The translations under genes were made by a program, and so were the position numbers. From Erwinia aphidicola (lineage in GTDB: Bacteria; Pseudomonadota; Gammaproteobacteria; Enterobacterales; Enterobacteriaceae): 64,000 nt of DNA. The notes beneath the pieces are model-generated. The model ran no database searches. It was not told where the DNA came from and worked only from the letters and a program-made list of their open reading frames with translations. The DNA lies in NCBI RefSeq assembly GCF_014773485.1, contig NZ_JACXBP010000003.1, positions 248,001-312,000 of the forward strand, given 5' to 3'. Below, piece after piece: positions 38,296-50,133 of this stretch (the first letter of the stretch is position 1; every line of letters starts with the position of its first letter).

Positions 38296-38838
38296 TTAAG
38301 GTAACAAGCCCTTGACGTCGATGGGTTTGGCTTCGTTTTCTGCGTCGCCTTTGTCTTTGCCGTCGATCGCCATACCCGCCATCCGGTAAAAATTGTATTC
38401 CGGGTATTTGCCCGGGCCGGAAATCAGCAGGTGTTCTTTTTCATACACCAGATCCTGACGCTTGAACTCACCCAGTTCGAAATCTGGGGTAAGCTGAATC
38501 GCAGTGGTCGGGCAAGCCTCTTCACACAGGCCACAGAAGATGCAGCGCGAGAAGTTGATACGGAAGAATTCTGGATACCAGCGGCCGTCGGCCATCTCTG
38601 CTTTTTGCAGCGAGATACAGCCCACCGGGCAGGCGACGGCACACAGGTTACAGGCAACGCAGCGTTCCTGGCCGTCCGGATCGCGCGTCAGCACGATACG
38701 CCCACGATAACGTGGCGGCAGGTAAACCGGCTCTTCCGGGTACATCATGGTTTCGCGTTTGGCGAAGGCATTCATACCTATCAGCCAGATACTGCGTACG
38801 GTTGTCCCGAAACCAACGACAAGGTCTTTTAATGTCAT
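38296..38838 (-). CDS. nuoI: NADH:quinone oxidoreductase subunit I
   Basis: 180 residues, carrying two 4Fe-4S clusters through [15 protein letters not shown] and [15 protein letters not shown]. It passes electrons toward NuoB at the junction of the two complex I arms. Twelve bases after nuoH. Confidence 0.98.
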   Translation of the reverse strand: MTLKDLVVGFGTTVRSIWLIGMNAFAKRETMMYPEEPVYLPPRYRGRIVLTRDPDGQERCVACNLCAVACPVGCISLQKAEMADGRWYPEFFRINFSRCIFCGLCEEACPTTAIQLTPDFELGEFKRQDLVYEKEHLLISGPGKYPEYNFYRMAGMAIDGKDKGDAENEAKPIDVKGLLP

Positions 38839-38850
38839 GTTCTTAACCCC

Positions 38851-39828
38851 TTACTGCGCCGTGTACAGAATCACTGCGGCGGTCGCCAGCAGATTCAACA
38901 GCGTCAACGGCAGACAGACTTTCCAGCCGAACGACATCACCTGGTCATAGCGCGGGCGCGGTAACGCAGCACGAATCAGAATGAACATCATCATGAAGAA
39001 TGCCGTTTTGATGGCAAACCAGAAAATCGGCGGCAGCCACGGACCATACCAGCCACCGAAGAACAGCGTGACGATCAGTGACGATACGGTCACGATACCA
39101 ACGTATTCACCGACGAAGAACAGGCCGAACTTCATCCCGGCATACTCAATGTGGTAACCGTCGGCCAGTTCCTGCTCGGCTTCTGGCTGGTCAAACGGAT
39201 GGCGGTGACACACGGCAACACCGGCGATGCAGAAGGTGATAAAGCCCAGGAACTGCGGGATCACGTTCCACAGATGCTGCTGGCTGTTCACAATGTCGAC
39301 CATGTTGAACGAGCCAGCCTGAGCGACCACGCCCATCAGCGACAGGCCGAGGAACACTTCGTAGCTCAGCGTCTGGGCCGAGGCACGCATCGCACCGAGC
39401 AGTGAGTATTTGTTATTACTCGACCAGCCCGCGAACAGCACGGCATACACTGCCAGGCCTGCCATCATCAGGAAGAACAGCAGACCGATGTTCAGGTCCG
39501 CGCCCATCCAGGTGGAAGTCACCGGCACAATCGCCATCGCCAGCAGCAGCGAGGTGAAAGCGATCATTGGCGCAAGAGTAAAGATCACGCGGTCGGTGAA
39601 CGGTGGGATCCAGTCCTCTTTGAAGAACATTTTGATCATATCCGCCACCAGCTGCAGCGAGCCGCCCCAGCCGACACGGTTTGGTCCGTAACGGTTCTGG
39701 AACAGCCCGAGCAGGCGACGTTCGCCGAAGCTCATAAACGCGCCGCAGCCCACCACGACAAACAGAATCACTAAGGCTTTTACGACGGCGATAATGACGT
39801 CGATAACTTCCGGTGTCAGCCAGCTCAT
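38851..39828 (-). CDS. nuoH: NADH:quinone oxidoreductase subunit H
   Basis: 325 residues, as in E. coli. Membrane subunit forming the quinone chamber, with [42 protein letters not shown] and the acidic loop [20 protein letters not shown]. Its start overlaps the nuoG stop by four bases (ATGA). Confidence 0.98.
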   Translation of the reverse strand: MSWLTPEVIDVIIAVVKALVILFVVVGCGAFMSFGERRLLGLFQNRYGPNRVGWGGSLQLVADMIKMFFKEDWIPPFTDRVIFTLAPMIAFTSLLLAMAIVPVTSTWMGADLNIGLLFFLMMAGLAVYAVLFAGWSSNNKYSLLGAMRASAQTLSYEVFLGLSLMGVVAQAGSFNMVDIVNSQQHLWNVIPQFLGFITFCIAGVAVCHRHPFDQPEAEQELADGYHIEYAGMKFGLFFVGEYVGIVTVSSLIVTLFFGGWYGPWLPPIFWFAIKTAFFMMMFILIRAALPRPRYDQVMSFGWKVCLPLTLLNLLATAAVILYTAQ

Positions 39829-42551
39829 TGTGCAGCCTCCCGCAGATTTTCAATGTCGCTTCCGGCAAGGAACGGTGGAACACCCGGCAAACCAATTGGC
39901 AGACCAACCTGCCCTGCCTGCAGGTTGCTGGAGAAGCGCACCGGCAGACGCAGGACTTCACCCTGGCAGTTAAATTCCACCGCAGCACCGGCATTGACGC
40001 CCAGTTTTGCCGCATCGTCCGGGTTCACCATCACGTAAGCTTCAGGCATACGCTGCTGAATAACCGGAGCGCGCTGCGTCATCTCTTCACTACCAAACAG
40101 GTGGAAGTATGGCGCCACGCGCCAGCTTTCGGCGTTACCGCTGAAGGCAGCCGGCACATTTTCGAACCAGCCCAGCTGAGACTCACCCGCTTCGATCAGG
40201 CGCACGCCTGGATCGCCGTTACGCAGATGTCCACCCACTTCCGCCTGGAATTTGTTCCATGCCTGCGGTGAGTTCCAGCCTGGAGCCCATGCAAATGGGA
40301 TCTGCGAGCGCGCAGCGCCCGGCTGGTTGTTCCCTTCCATTGAGAAGGAGAACATGGTGTCTTTGTCCTGCGGCTGACGCGGTTCGTGCACGCTGATATT
40401 GGCGCGCATCGCGGTACGTCCACTTGAGCGATGCGGCGAACGCGCCAGCTTTTGACCACGAATACGGAAGCTGGCATCCGGTGCCGCTTGTTTAATTCCG
40501 GCCAGCTGCGGCAGTACCGCCACGCAGGCATCTATGACGTGATCGAGCTGGCTCCAGTCCACTTCGCGGCTGTTGATGGTGCTCTGTAGCGAGTGCAGCC
40601 AGCGCCAGCTTTCCAGCATCTGAACTTTTTCGTCGTAGTAAGCCGGGTCATAAACCTGGAAGAAACGCTGTGCGCGGCCCTCCTGGTTGACGACGGTGCC
40701 GTCGCTTTCGGCGAAGCTGGCGGTAGAGAGGATCAGACCGGCCTTTTCGCTGGTGGCAGTACGCTGGTGATCGAGCACGATCACGTTTGGCGTATTGCTC
40801 AGCGCGGCATCGACGGTGGCTTTCGGCAGGTGACGATAGAGATCGTTCTCCAAAATGATCACCGCATCTGCCGCGCCGTTTTCCAGCTCGGCCAGGGCGA
40901 CGTCGAGCGAGTGACCGCCGATCATGCCAAGGCCAACGCTGTTAGTGGCACCCGCAATCAGGGTGATCCCCACATCAGAACCGCGCGCTTTCAGCGCTTT
41001 CGCCACGTTGGCGGCGGCCTGAATCATCGCTTCACTGCCGGAGTGAGTGCCGGAAATAATCAGCGGTTTTTTCGCACCGGCCAGCGCCTGCACGATCACA
41101 TCAATTTTGCCCGCCAGTGATTTATCGAGATCGCTGACTGCCGGTGCGCTGGCGTCCAGCTCATGGGCAATGGCAAAACCTAAGCGCGCCTGATCGTCAA
41201 CCGGGGCGCGATAGCTCCAGGCGGCGATATCATCCAGGCGGGTTTCATCCACGTTAGTCACGAACAGCGGATGTTTGGCGTTCTGACCGATATTGAGAAT
41301 CGCAGCAATCTGCCAGTCCGCGACTTTCTGTGCGGCGGCCATTTCACGCGATTTGCCCTTCACGGCCTGACGCACGGAGAGCGCAACGCGCGCCCCGGTC
41401 TGAGTCAGATCTTCACCCAGCACCAGCACCGCATCGTAGCTCTCAATATCACGCAGCGCCGGGGTGTGAATGCCGCTGTCGCGCAGCACGTTAAGCATCA
41501 GCTCAAGACGCGCCTGCTCGCCCGCCGCGATACCGGTAGAGAAGTTTTCTGCTCCCACCAGCTCGCGCAGGGCGAAGTTGCTCTCCACGCTGGCGCGCGG
41601 TGAACCGATGCCGATCACTTTCTTCGCCTGGCGCAGCACATCTGCGGCTCCCTGCATCGCCTGCTCAGCGTTGAGCGCGATCCAGTCGTCGCCGCGGCGC
41701 TGCATTGGCTGGCGCGGGCGATCTTTCAGGTTAACGTAGCCATAGCCGAAACGGCCACGGTCGCACAGGAAGTAGTGGTTTACCGTACCGTTATAGCGGT
41801 TTTCGATGCGGCGCAGTTCACCGTAGCGCTCGCCCGGGCTGGTGTTACAGCCGATGCTGCACTGCTGGCAGATGCTTGGCGCAAACTGCATATCCCACTT
41901 ACGGTTATATCGCTCGGAGTGAGTTTTGTCGGTGAACACGCCGGTCGGGCAGATTTCTACCAGGTTACCGGAGAATTCACTCTCCAGCACGCCATCTTCC
42001 GGGCGGCCAAAGTAGACGTTGTCATGCGCACCGTAAACGCCGAGGTCTGTACCATCGGCATAATCTTTGTAGTAGCGCACGCAGCGATAACAGGCGATAC
42101 AGCGGTTCATCTCATGGGAGATAAACGGACCGAGATCCTGATTGCGGTGAGTACGCTTGGTGAAGCGATAACGGCGGAAACTGTGGCCGGTCATCACTGT
42201 CATATCCTGCAGGTGGCAGTTACCGCCCTCTTCACAGACCGGACAGTCGTGCGGGTGGTTAGTCATTAACCACTCCACCACGCTTTCGCGGAACTCTTTC
42301 GCTTCACCATCATCAATGGAGATGAACGTGCCATCGGACGCCGGGGTCATGCAGGACATAACCAGGCGGCCACGGGTGTCTTCGGCATTTTGGAACTGCT
42401 TTACCGCACACTGGCGGCAGGCACCGACGCTACCGAGCGCCGGGTGCCAGCAGAAATAAGGAATATCAAGGCCGAGGGAGAGACATGCCTGCAACAGGTT
42501 GTCTGCACCATCAACATCATATTCTTTACCGTCTACATGAATTGTAGCCAT
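39825..42551 (-). CDS. nuoG: NADH:quinone oxidoreductase subunit G
   Basis: 908 residues from ATG 42551, equal to E. coli. N-terminal 2Fe-2S motif ([18 protein letters not shown]), the [11 protein letters not shown] and [11 protein letters not shown] 4Fe-4S sets, the additional cluster [15 protein letters not shown], and a molybdopterin-oxidoreductase-like C-terminal body. It is the largest peripheral-arm subunit. An alternative ATG at 42560 adds three residues. Confidence 0.97.
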   Translation of the reverse strand: MATIHVDGKEYDVDGADNLLQACLSLGLDIPYFCWHPALGSVGACRQCAVKQFQNAEDTRGRLVMSCMTPASDGTFISIDDGEAKEFRESVVEWLMTNHPHDCPVCEEGGNCHLQDMTVMTGHSFRRYRFTKRTHRNQDLGPFISHEMNRCIACYRCVRYYKDYADGTDLGVYGAHDNVYFGRPEDGVLESEFSGNLVEICPTGVFTDKTHSERYNRKWDMQFAPSICQQCSIGCNTSPGERYGELRRIENRYNGTVNHYFLCDRGRFGYGYVNLKDRPRQPMQRRGDDWIALNAEQAMQGAADVLRQAKKVIGIGSPRASVESNFALRELVGAENFSTGIAAGEQARLELMLNVLRDSGIHTPALRDIESYDAVLVLGEDLTQTGARVALSVRQAVKGKSREMAAAQKVADWQIAAILNIGQNAKHPLFVTNVDETRLDDIAAWSYRAPVDDQARLGFAIAHELDASAPAVSDLDKSLAGKIDVIVQALAGAKKPLIISGTHSGSEAMIQAAANVAKALKARGSDVGITLIAGATNSVGLGMIGGHSLDVALAELENGAADAVIILENDLYRHLPKATVDAALSNTPNVIVLDHQRTATSEKAGLILSTASFAESDGTVVNQEGRAQRFFQVYDPAYYDEKVQMLESWRWLHSLQSTINSREVDWSQLDHVIDACVAVLPQLAGIKQAAPDASFRIRGQKLARSPHRSSGRTAMRANISVHEPRQPQDKDTMFSFSMEGNNQPGAARSQIPFAWAPGWNSPQAWNKFQAEVGGHLRNGDPGVRLIEAGESQLGWFENVPAAFSGNAESWRVAPYFHLFGSEEMTQRAPVIQQRMPEAYVMVNPDDAAKLGVNAGAAVEFNCQGEVLRLPVRFSSNLQAGQVGLPIGLPGVPPFLAGSDIENLREAAQ

Positions 42552-42601
42552 AGTGAACATGCTTCCGTAAGGCCCGTGCGAACACGGGCGTTAAACTTTG
42601 C

Positions 42602-43942
42602 TTACCAGCGCGCCTTTAACAGGTTTGGCTGGATGCCGCTAATCGCGTGTGCGTTGCTGTATACCTGGGGTGCCATTCCCGCTTCAAACTCTTCGCGGAA
42701 GTATTTAATGGCACTTTGCAGTGGCTCTACTGCACCCGGCGCATGCGCACAGAATGTTTTACCCGGGCCAAGCTGGCGGCAGAGCTGCAGCAGGGTTTCT
42801 ATATCCCCTGGCTGCCCCTGCTTGTTCTCCAGCGCGCGCAGAATTTTAACGCTCCACGGCAGGCCGTCACGGCAGGGTGTACACCAGCCGCAGGATTCAC
42901 GGGCGAAGAACTCTTCCAGATTGCGCACCAGCGACACCATGTTGATCTCGTGGTCAACAGCCATTGCCAGCGCCGTACCCAGACGGCTACCGGCTTTACC
43001 AATGCTGGCAAATTCCATTGGCAGGTCGAGGTGGGATTCGGTCAGGAAGTCAGTCCCTGCGCCACCCGGCTGCCAGGCTTTGAATTTCAGGCCGTCGCGC
43101 ATGCCACCGGCATACTCTTCCAGAATTTCGCGGGCGGTGGTGCCAAACGGCAGTTCCCAGACGCCAGGATTTTTCACCCTGCCGGAGAAGCCCATCATTT
43201 TGGTGCCGGTATCTTCACTGGTGGAAATGCCTTTGTACCAGTCAACGCCATTAGCAATGATGGCCGGCACGTTGGAGAGCGTCTCAACGTTATTCACGCA
43301 GGTCGGCTTGCCCCAGGCACCCGCTGATGCCGGGAAGGGTGGCTTGGAGCGCGGGTTAGCGCGGCGCCCTTCCAGGGAGTTAATCAGCGCGGTCTCTTCA
43401 CCACAGATATAGCGACCAGCGCCGGTGTGCACGATCAGCTCAAAGTCGAAGCCCGACCCGAGGATATTTTTACCCAACAGACCCGCTTCGGTTGCTTCCG
43501 CGATGGCGCGGCGCAGATTAGCGGCCGCTTCAATATATTCGCCACGCAGGAAGATATAGCCACGATAGGTTTTCAACGCGAAAGCGGCGATCAACATGCC
43601 TTCCACCAGCTGGTGCGGCATCTGCTCCATCAGCAGGCGGTCTTTATAGGTGCCTGGCTCCATTTCATCGGCGTTACACAGCAGGTAACGGATGTTCATG
43701 GATTCGTCTTTCGGCATCAGGCTCCACTTCAAACCCGTGGAGAAGCCTGCACCGCCGCGCCCTTTCAGGCCAGAGTCTTTAACCTGCGCGACGATCTCTT
43801 CCGGCGCCATGGATTTCAGGGCTTTCTCAGCACCGGCATAGCCATTCTTACTGCGATATTCCTCAAGAAATACCGGCTGTTTGTCTTCACGCATGCGCCA
43901 GGTCAGCGGATGCATTTCGGCAGTACGCACGATCTGTCTCAT
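42602..43942 (-). CDS. nuoF: NADH:quinone oxidoreductase subunit F
   Basis: 446 residues. FMN/NADH-binding signatures [17 protein letters not shown] and [18 protein letters not shown]-like [18 protein letters not shown], and the 4Fe-4S cysteine motif [12 protein letters not shown]. It oxidises NADH and starts the electron path. ATG 43942 overlaps the nuoE stop by four bases. Confidence 0.98.
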   Translation of the reverse strand: MRQIVRTAEMHPLTWRMREDKQPVFLEEYRSKNGYAGAEKALKSMAPEEIVAQVKDSGLKGRGGAGFSTGLKWSLMPKDESMNIRYLLCNADEMEPGTYKDRLLMEQMPHQLVEGMLIAAFALKTYRGYIFLRGEYIEAAANLRRAIAEATEAGLLGKNILGSGFDFELIVHTGAGRYICGEETALINSLEGRRANPRSKPPFPASAGAWGKPTCVNNVETLSNVPAIIANGVDWYKGISTSEDTGTKMMGFSGRVKNPGVWELPFGTTAREILEEYAGGMRDGLKFKAWQPGGAGTDFLTESHLDLPMEFASIGKAGSRLGTALAMAVDHEINMVSLVRNLEEFFARESCGWCTPCRDGLPWSVKILRALENKQGQPGDIETLLQLCRQLGPGKTFCAHAPGAVEPLQSAIKYFREEFEAGMAPQVYSNAHAISGIQPNLLKARW

Positions 43943-44454
43943 TGATACTGCTCCAGTAAGTTGGCGATGCCTTCCGGCGTCAGATGAACGTGAGTGTCTT
44001 CATCCACCATCATCACCGGCCCTTTGTCGCAGTTACCCAGGCAACAGGTCGGCAGCAGCGTGAAGCGGCCATCAGCCGTGGTCTGGCCCGGCTTGATGTT
44101 CAGATTGGTTTCCAGCGCGGCCTGAATGCCCTGGAAGCCAGTGATGTGGCACACCACGCTGTCGCAGTAGCGGATCACATGGCGGCCAACCGGCGTGCGG
44201 TAGATCTGGCTGTAGAATGTTGCCACCCCTTCCACATCGCTGGCCGGAATGCCCAGCACGCCCGCAATGGCGTTGATCGCGCCGTCAGGCACCCAGCCGC
44301 GATGCTTCTGAACAATTTTCAGCGCTTCAATTGAAGCGGCACGCGCATCTTCGTAATGGTGCTTTTCATGCTCGATGGCGTCGCGCTCGGTGGCACTCAG
44401 CACAAAAGCCCCGGATTCATCGATCGTTTCGATCGCAATTCTTTGATCGTGCAT
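43939..44454 (-). CDS. nuoE: NADH:quinone oxidoreductase subunit E
   Basis: 171 residues, thioredoxin-like 2Fe-2S protein with cluster cysteines in CDSVVC and [17 protein letters not shown]. It partners NuoF in the NADH-oxidising module. Starts two bases after the nuoCD stop. Confidence 0.97.
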   Translation of the reverse strand: MHDQRIAIETIDESGAFVLSATERDAIEHEKHHYEDARAASIEALKIVQKHRGWVPDGAINAIAGVLGIPASDVEGVATFYSQIYRTPVGRHVIRYCDSVVCHITGFQGIQAALETNLNIKPGQTTADGRFTLLPTCCLGNCDKGPVMMVDEDTHVHLTPEGIANLLEQYQ

Positions 44455-44456
44455 AA

Positions 44457-46256
44457 TTAGCGGTCCACGTCTGACATAACAAAATCGATACTACCGAGGT
44501 ATACGATCAGGTCGGATACCAGGCTGCCGTTGATCACTGAAGGGATCTGCTGCAGGTGCGGGAAGCTAGGCGTACGCACGCGGGTGCGATAGCTCATGGT
44601 GCTGCCGTCGCTGGTCAGGTAGTAACTGTTAATCCCTTTGGTCGCTTCAATCATCTGGAAGGACTCATTGGCCGGCATCACCGGGCCCCATGAAACCTGC
44701 AGGAAGTGAGTGATCAGGGTTTCGATATGCTGCAGCGTGCGCTCTTTTGGCGGCGGCGTGGTCAGCGGATGGTCAGCCTTGAACGGGCCTTCCGGCATAT
44801 TCTTCAGGCACTGTTCCAGGATGCGCATACTCTGACGCATCTCTTCCATCTTCAGCATCACGCGGCTGTAAGCACAGCTGACCCCGTCACCGATTGGAAT
44901 GTCGAAATCGAAGTTTTCATAACCGGAGTAAGGGCGCCATTTACGCACGTCAAAGTCGAGACCCGTCGCGCGCAGACCTGCGCCGGTGGTACCCCAGGCC
45001 AGTGCCTCTTCCATGTTGTAGGCAGAAACACCTTTCGAACGGGCAATCAGCACGGAGTTTTTCAACGCGGTCTGTTCGTAGGATTTCAGACGTTTTGGCA
45101 ACCAGTCCAGCAGCTCGCGCAGCAGGCGCTCCCAGCCTTTCGGCAGGTCATGCGCCACGCCGCCGATGCGGAACCAGGCCGGGTGCATACGGAAACCAGT
45201 AATGGCTTCCACCACGTCATAAATTTTCTGGCGATCGGTAAAGGCAAAGAACACCGGAGACATCGCACCGACGTCCTGAATAAACGTTGAGATGTAGAGC
45301 AGGTGGCTGTTTATACGGAACAGCTCTGAAAGCATCACGCGGATGACATCCACGCGCTCTGGCACTTTGATACCGGCCAGTTTCTCAACCGCTAACACGT
45401 ACGGCATTTCATTTACGCAGCCGCCAAGATACTCGATGCGGTCGGTGTAAGGAATGTAGCTGTGCCAGGATTGACGCTCGCCCATCTTCTCCGCACCGCG
45501 ATGGTGGTAACCGATATCCGGCACGCAGTCGACGATCTCTTCGCCGTCCAGCTGCAGGATAATACGGAACGCACCGTGCGCCGACGGGTGGTTCGGGCCG
45601 AGGTTGAGGAACATAAAGTCCTCATTGTTGGTGCTGCGCTTCATGCCCCAGTCTTCAGGCTTGAAGGTGAGCGATTCCATCTCCAGATCTTCTTTCTGCT
45701 TGGTCAGCTCGAAAGGATCGAATTCGGTCGCACGCGCCGGATAATCTTTGCGCAGCGGGTGCCCTTCCCACGTCTGCGGCATCATGATGCGCGTCAGGTG
45801 CGGGTGGCCCTCAATATTGATACCAAACATCTCCCAGGTTTCACGCTCATACCAGTTGGCATTCGGGAAGATTTTGGTGATGGTCGGCACATTCAAATCG
45901 TTTTCAGACAACGCCACCTTGAGCATGATATCGCGATTGCGTTCAATGGAGATGAAGTGGTAGAAAACGGAAAAATCCGCCGCGGGTAAACCCGCACGGT
46001 GAGTGCGCAGACGCTCGTCCATGCCATGCAGGTCATACAGCATCACATAGGGTTTTGGCAGCTTGCGCAGGAAATGGATAATCTCAAGCAGCTGCTCACG
46101 TTTCACCCAGACTACCGGAATGCCGGTACGGGTTGCTTGCACAGTAAAGGCATCAGGCCCAAAACGATTACGCAGCTCGCCGATCACCGGGTCATCCTGG
46201 TGATCTCGGGTTTGCCATAACGGCTGAGCGAGATCTTGCGTGGTTAAATCTGTCAT
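44457..46256 (-). CDS. nuoC: NADH:quinone oxidoreductase fused subunit C/D
   Basis: 599 residues. The N-terminal 190 residues are the 30-kDa NuoC part ([36 protein letters not shown]), and the rest is the 49-kDa NuoD part with [22 protein letters not shown] near the quinone site and the C-terminal VMSDVDR. The C-D fusion is typical of enterobacteria. It lies 119 bases after nuoB. Confidence 0.98.
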   Translation of the reverse strand: MTDLTTQDLAQPLWQTRDHQDDPVIGELRNRFGPDAFTVQATRTGIPVVWVKREQLLEIIHFLRKLPKPYVMLYDLHGMDERLRTHRAGLPAADFSVFYHFISIERNRDIMLKVALSENDLNVPTITKIFPNANWYERETWEMFGINIEGHPHLTRIMMPQTWEGHPLRKDYPARATEFDPFELTKQKEDLEMESLTFKPEDWGMKRSTNNEDFMFLNLGPNHPSAHGAFRIILQLDGEEIVDCVPDIGYHHRGAEKMGERQSWHSYIPYTDRIEYLGGCVNEMPYVLAVEKLAGIKVPERVDVIRVMLSELFRINSHLLYISTFIQDVGAMSPVFFAFTDRQKIYDVVEAITGFRMHPAWFRIGGVAHDLPKGWERLLRELLDWLPKRLKSYEQTALKNSVLIARSKGVSAYNMEEALAWGTTGAGLRATGLDFDVRKWRPYSGYENFDFDIPIGDGVSCAYSRVMLKMEEMRQSMRILEQCLKNMPEGPFKADHPLTTPPPKERTLQHIETLITHFLQVSWGPVMPANESFQMIEATKGINSYYLTSDGSTMSYRTRVRTPSFPHLQQIPSVINGSLVSDLIVYLGSIDFVMSDVDR

Positions 46257-46375
46257 AAGTGGTTCACCATTCTGGCCTGTTATCCAGGCGCTCAGTGTTG
46301 GCGTCAGGTGGGTCGGCGCACGTTACATTGTGTTTTTTTTGCGCTGTTGCTGACCACATCCATAAACTGCTGTTT

Positions 46376-47050
46376 TTAAATTTCGTCAGGCGTGCGCAGA
46401 TTAGTCACGGCGATACGCTCGGCATTCTTTCTATCGCGCTCCGACTGCATATTGGCGCGATACACGCCCTGATCGCTGACGACCCACGACAGCGGGCGGC
46501 GCTCTTTGCCAATCGACTCCTGCAGCAGCAGCAGTGCCTGCATATAGGCTTCAGGACGCGGAGGGCAACCTGGGATATACACGTCAACCGGCAGGAACTT
46601 GTCCACACCCTGCACCACAGAATAGATATCGTACATACCGCCGGAGTTCGCGCAGGCACCCATTGAGATCACCCATTTTGGTTCCAGCATCTGGTCATAC
46701 AGGCGCTGAACAACCGGAGCCATCTTGGTGAAACAGGTTCCCGCTACCACCATAAAGTCAGCCTGGCGAGGCGAAGCACGAATAACTTCCGACCCGAATC
46801 GCGCCACGTCATGTACCGCCGTAAACGAGGTAGTCATTTCGACGTAGCAACAAGAAAGGCCGAAGTTAAACGGCCAAAGGGAGTTCTTACGACCCCAGTT
46901 CACCATGTCATGCAGAGCGTGTTCCAACTTGCCCATATAGACGTTTTGATGAACGTGCTTTTCCAGGGGATCGGTAACAATCTCCTGTTTTTGCAGGGGG
47001 TAACGGTCGTTCTCACCGTTCGGGTCTATGCGGGTGAGCGTATAGTCCAT
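46376..47050 (-). CDS. nuoB: NADH:quinone oxidoreductase subunit B
   Basis: 224 residues. Holds the terminal N2 4Fe-4S cluster through the tandem cysteines in [10 protein letters not shown] plus [10 protein letters not shown] and [10 protein letters not shown]. It delivers electrons to quinone. 17 bases after nuoA. Confidence 0.98.
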   Translation of the reverse strand: MDYTLTRIDPNGENDRYPLQKQEIVTDPLEKHVHQNVYMGKLEHALHDMVNWGRKNSLWPFNFGLSCCYVEMTTSFTAVHDVARFGSEVIRASPRQADFMVVAGTCFTKMAPVVQRLYDQMLEPKWVISMGACANSGGMYDIYSVVQGVDKFLPVDVYIPGCPPRPEAYMQALLLLQESIGKERRPLSWVVSDQGVYRANMQSERDRKNAERIAVTNLRTPDEI

Positions 47051-47067
47051 GTGTTTTTGCCTCGCTG

Positions 47068-47505
47068 TTACTGCTTGTGACGGTTGGCGTGCGAGATGGT
47101 GGTTGGTTTGACGTCAAACTGACGACGGGCAGGAGCCCAATCCAGCGCGCCAATGCGAACCAGATAAAACAGACCAGCTAGCAGAACCAAAATGAAAATA
47201 GCGGCTTCCACAAAGCCGACCCAACCGCTTTCGCGGATCGCCGTCGACCATGCGTAGAGATAGAGGGCTTCAACGTCGAAGATGACGAAGAACATGGCAA
47301 CCAGGTAAAACTTGGCAGACAGGCGCAGTTTAGCGCTGCCCACCGAAGCAATACCGGATTCAAAAGGTGTATTTGTATGCCTTCCACGGGCTTTTCCGCC
47401 CAGGAACCATGCTCCGGCCAGCATTGCGCAGCAAAGGCCAATAGAGACGATCAGGAAAACAGCGAATGCCCAATGATGGGCGACGACTTCTGTGGTTGTT
47501 GACAT
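47068..47505 (-). CDS. nuoA: NADH:quinone oxidoreductase subunit A
   Basis: 145 residues, three membrane helices, with family motifs [20 protein letters not shown] and [11 protein letters not shown]. First gene of the 13-gene nuo operon. Confidence 0.97.
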   Translation of the reverse strand: MSTTTEVVAHHWAFAVFLIVSIGLCCAMLAGAWFLGGKARGRHTNTPFESGIASVGSAKLRLSAKFYLVAMFFVIFDVEALYLYAWSTAIRESGWVGFVEAAIFILVLLAGLFYLVRIGALDWAPARRQFDVKPTTISHANRHKQ

Positions 47506-48070
47506 ACTCTTGCTTACTCACCAAAAGTGGCGTTTCGCGTCCTGCTCTGATAATTGGCAGTTAACACACCACATCGATTCAAGGGAAGAATGAAAAACCT
47601 GATAAATCTTACTGTCTTTCGCGATTAGGCAGTAATTTTATGTGGTTTTTTACTCCTTTAACTAACCTTTTGTCAACTTTGACAAAACTATCCGCACATT
47701 AATTTACACCCACAACACGAATTTAACATATGATGCTCAATAAGTGAGCTAAATCGAGTCAGTAGCATCATGTGAAGTTAGTGTAGCGGCTAAAACCTTG
47801 TTTGGATCGGGTATTTAACAACGCCTATTTTGGCAGGATTCACCCGGTTTTCCTGCCCCTTATTGGGGTTATTTTTTTGATCCAGAACACACTTTGGGGT
47901 TTTATGCCGGTAAAACAGGCAACTTTTTTTGAGCAGAATCAATTCACTGATCGGACCAGAGTGGAGCGTGAGGGAGGATTTTTAGGTTTTAAGCTGAATG
48001 GGTGCTTTTTAACGCGCATAGCCAGATTAATGCCAAAAAATGGCCTGAGCTGGCATATAAATTTGCAACA
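47506..48070 (-). promoter_or_regulatory. nuo promoter region
   Basis: About 565 bases between the lrhA terminator and nuoA. It is A+T rich near 47580-47720 and contains the perfect palindrome at 47668-47687. In E. coli the nuo promoter is long and controlled by ArcA, NarL, Fis, IHF and LrhA; individual sites are not resolved here. An open frame on the plus strand (47802-48089) has a TTG start and ends within the terminator, so it is not called. Confidence 0.55.
47668..47687. promoter_or_regulatory. Perfect 20-bp palindrome in the nuo upstream region
   Basis: TTTTGTCAACTTTGACAAAA: nine-base arms with a CT centre, about 160 bases before nuoA. It has the form of a dimeric regulator site, and each arm also contains TTGACA, which could serve as a -35 box. 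Confidence 0.6.
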
Positions 48071-48112
48071 AAAAGGCCCTTCAGCTTAATTTCTAACTGA
48101 AAGGCCTTTTTT
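48071..48112. terminator. lrhA terminator
   Basis: AAAAGGCCCTTCAG (48071-48084) pairs with CTGAAAGGCCTTTT (48097-48110) with one mismatch; the AT-rich ends give U tracts in both directions. It lies about 65 bases after the lrhA stop. Confidence 0.85.
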
Positions 48113-48174
48113 AACCACTCATTTCGAAAACAATCGACTTTTAATGATAAAAGTAATCGTTTGCGTTTGGACGG

Positions 48175-49101
48175 TTATTCATCTTCGTCGGCGAAGCCTG
48201 CGGCGCTCTGCCCTGCAGTGATCAGGTTGTACGGATCGTTGCTGGACTCCATCGCGTTGAAGATTGCCAGCGCCAGCTCGTTATCGCTGTCCGGATTACG
48301 GCACAGCAGATACTCGGTATCCGGCAGCATTGGCAGGCCTTCTGCAGCACCCATTACGCGCAGCTCCGGGCTCATCATCTCCACCGGGCGCGCAGTCACA
48401 CCTAAGCCCGCTTTCACCGCAGCACGTACCGCAGCCAGCGTAGAGGCCACGTACGATATACGCCACGGGATGCCCGCTTCGTTAAGGTGATCGATCGCCA
48501 TGTCGCGGTATGGGCTTGGCTCATCCAGCAGTACCAGAGGAATCGCTTCCCCACGCTGGAAGATGTAATCAGCCGCGCAGTACCACAGGGTCGGCGACGT
48601 ACGCAGTACCTGCCAGGTGAAATTCATCGGGCTGGAGGTGGTCACCACCAGGTCAACTTCGCCCTGGTTAAGCATTTCCATCATAAATGGATTGCGCTTC
48701 ACGCGAACGTCGATGGCCAGTTTCGGGTATACCGAGGTCACACGATTGAGCAGGAACGGTAAAATGGTATCAGAAGTATCATCGGAGGCACCGATGGTGA
48801 GCACCCCCTGAATGTTGCTGTACATCAGAGAAGTACAGGCTTCATCGTTGAAGCGCAGTATCTTTCTGGCGTAGCCCAACAGCTGAATACCATGTTCCGT
48901 CAATAACTTGTTGCGTCCATGCCTGGCAAACAGCTCTTTGCCTACCAATTGCTCCAGACGCTGCATCTGCTGGCTCACGGCGGACTGCGTTCTGCACACG
49001 GCGGCCGCAGCAGCGGCAAAAGTGTTCAGGTCGGCAACAGCCACGAAAGTTCTCAGCAGATCGAGGTCGAGATTAAGTATCGGACGATTTGCACTAGTCA
49101 T
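48175..49101 (-). CDS. lrhA: LrhA/HexA/PecT LysR-type regulator
   Basis: 308 residues from ATG 49101. The LysR winged helix-turn-helix ([40 protein letters not shown]) is nearly identical to E. coli LrhA, and the effector domain follows. LrhA represses flagellar genes in E. coli; the plant-pathogen homologues HexA and PecT repress virulence factors. GTG at 49113 would add four residues. It lies upstream of nuo in the same direction but is separated by a terminator and over 600 bases. Confidence 0.95.
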   Translation of the reverse strand: MTSANRPILNLDLDLLRTFVAVADLNTFAAAAAAVCRTQSAVSQQMQRLEQLVGKELFARHGRNKLLTEHGIQLLGYARKILRFNDEACTSLMYSNIQGVLTIGASDDTSDTILPFLLNRVTSVYPKLAIDVRVKRNPFMMEMLNQGEVDLVVTTSSPMNFTWQVLRTSPTLWYCAADYIFQRGEAIPLVLLDEPSPYRDMAIDHLNEAGIPWRISYVASTLAAVRAAVKAGLGVTARPVEMMSPELRVMGAAEGLPMLPDTEYLLCRNPDSDNELALAIFNAMESSNDPYNLITAGQSAAGFADEDE

Positions 49102-50133
49102 GTTTTTCTTCACTTTATAAGTTTTTTACAAACAGCTACCCTGGTGTTATTACCAGTCTTATCAAAGGGATAAGACGATAACAATTGCGTAATGGCTACA
49201 GTGTTTAGCAATTAAAAATTACCCGATGCATTACTTACATTTGCAGACGATAAAGACTCTTCACCTCCAGCCATCGATCCCGCTTGAGCCAGGATTTACT
49301 GCCAGAGTTAAATAGGTTCTTCCGTCTGATACATCACTAATGCACGCTGCACTAACCCATAAGTTGCAGGAAGCCGCGTCGTTATAGTTAATTAACACCG
49401 ACGAAACTCAAAAAAGGATGAGTTGTGGTGCCGCAAGTCTAAAACAACCATTGAAAATTGAATTGCCAGATCGCTGTAGTTACAGCGCAAAATGTTAAGT
49501 ACAACTTACTATTTAGGGTAATAAAAAGCGTTTTTTTATCACCCGGAGTACCTGCACGCACGGTGCAAAGTCTCCTGAGCATTATCCTGACATACTGTCG
49601 TTTACTTTTTAAGCCCAAAAGCAATTAAACTTATCACTAAAGCAAGATTTTATCGGCGACAGCACGCAATACCGGGCCTGGCCCTAAAAAATTTATCGTC
49701 ACACGGGTAGCCTCAAGTTGCGATCCTTCTCTCCCCCCTCACCCCTCAGATGCTGCCTGTTCTTCAGCTATCGCCCCGACTGATTAAAAAACAGACAGTG
49801 AAATAAGTTTATCTTCACAGTTTCTTAAAGCATCAGTACACCGTTTTTTACTGAATCAGCTAACAGAGTCCCTTTAGTGGAACGACTAATCATGCAGGCG
49901 CTTGACAGCGTAGAATCATTGCACAGATGTTAGTATCGGATTACACCCATTATGCAGCATGAAATATCAGAATATTCGGCCCTGACGCGCCCCCCTGCCA
50001 GCTGAGTGAAAAAACATCCTTTAACTCACCAAAGCCCGCTGTCGCCCTTCAAAAGCTCAGAGGAGAGGAGTACATTGTGCAATGTTTAGTTTTCCACGGC
50101 AGGAACGCAGTTCTGCCAGTCAAGGCGACAAAA
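49102..50133. promoter_or_regulatory. 1-kb intergenic region between lrhA and alaA
   Basis: No supported gene in 1032 bases between divergent genes. It is A+T rich. Near lrhA lie two small stems, CTGGT/ACCAG (49141-49156) and CTTATC/GATAAG (49158-49174), that would fold in the lrhA 5' untranslated RNA. In E. coli lrhA has a long leader, so post-transcriptional control is plausible here. A 61-codon frame at 49439-49624 has no support. Confidence 0.45.

Noticed and set aside
47802-48089. 95-codon plus-strand frame upstream of nuo
   Set aside because: TTG start, no ribosome site, and the stop lies in the lrhA terminator.
49439-49624. 61-codon minus-strand frame in the lrhA-alaA gap
   Set aside because: No ribosome site or recognisable product.
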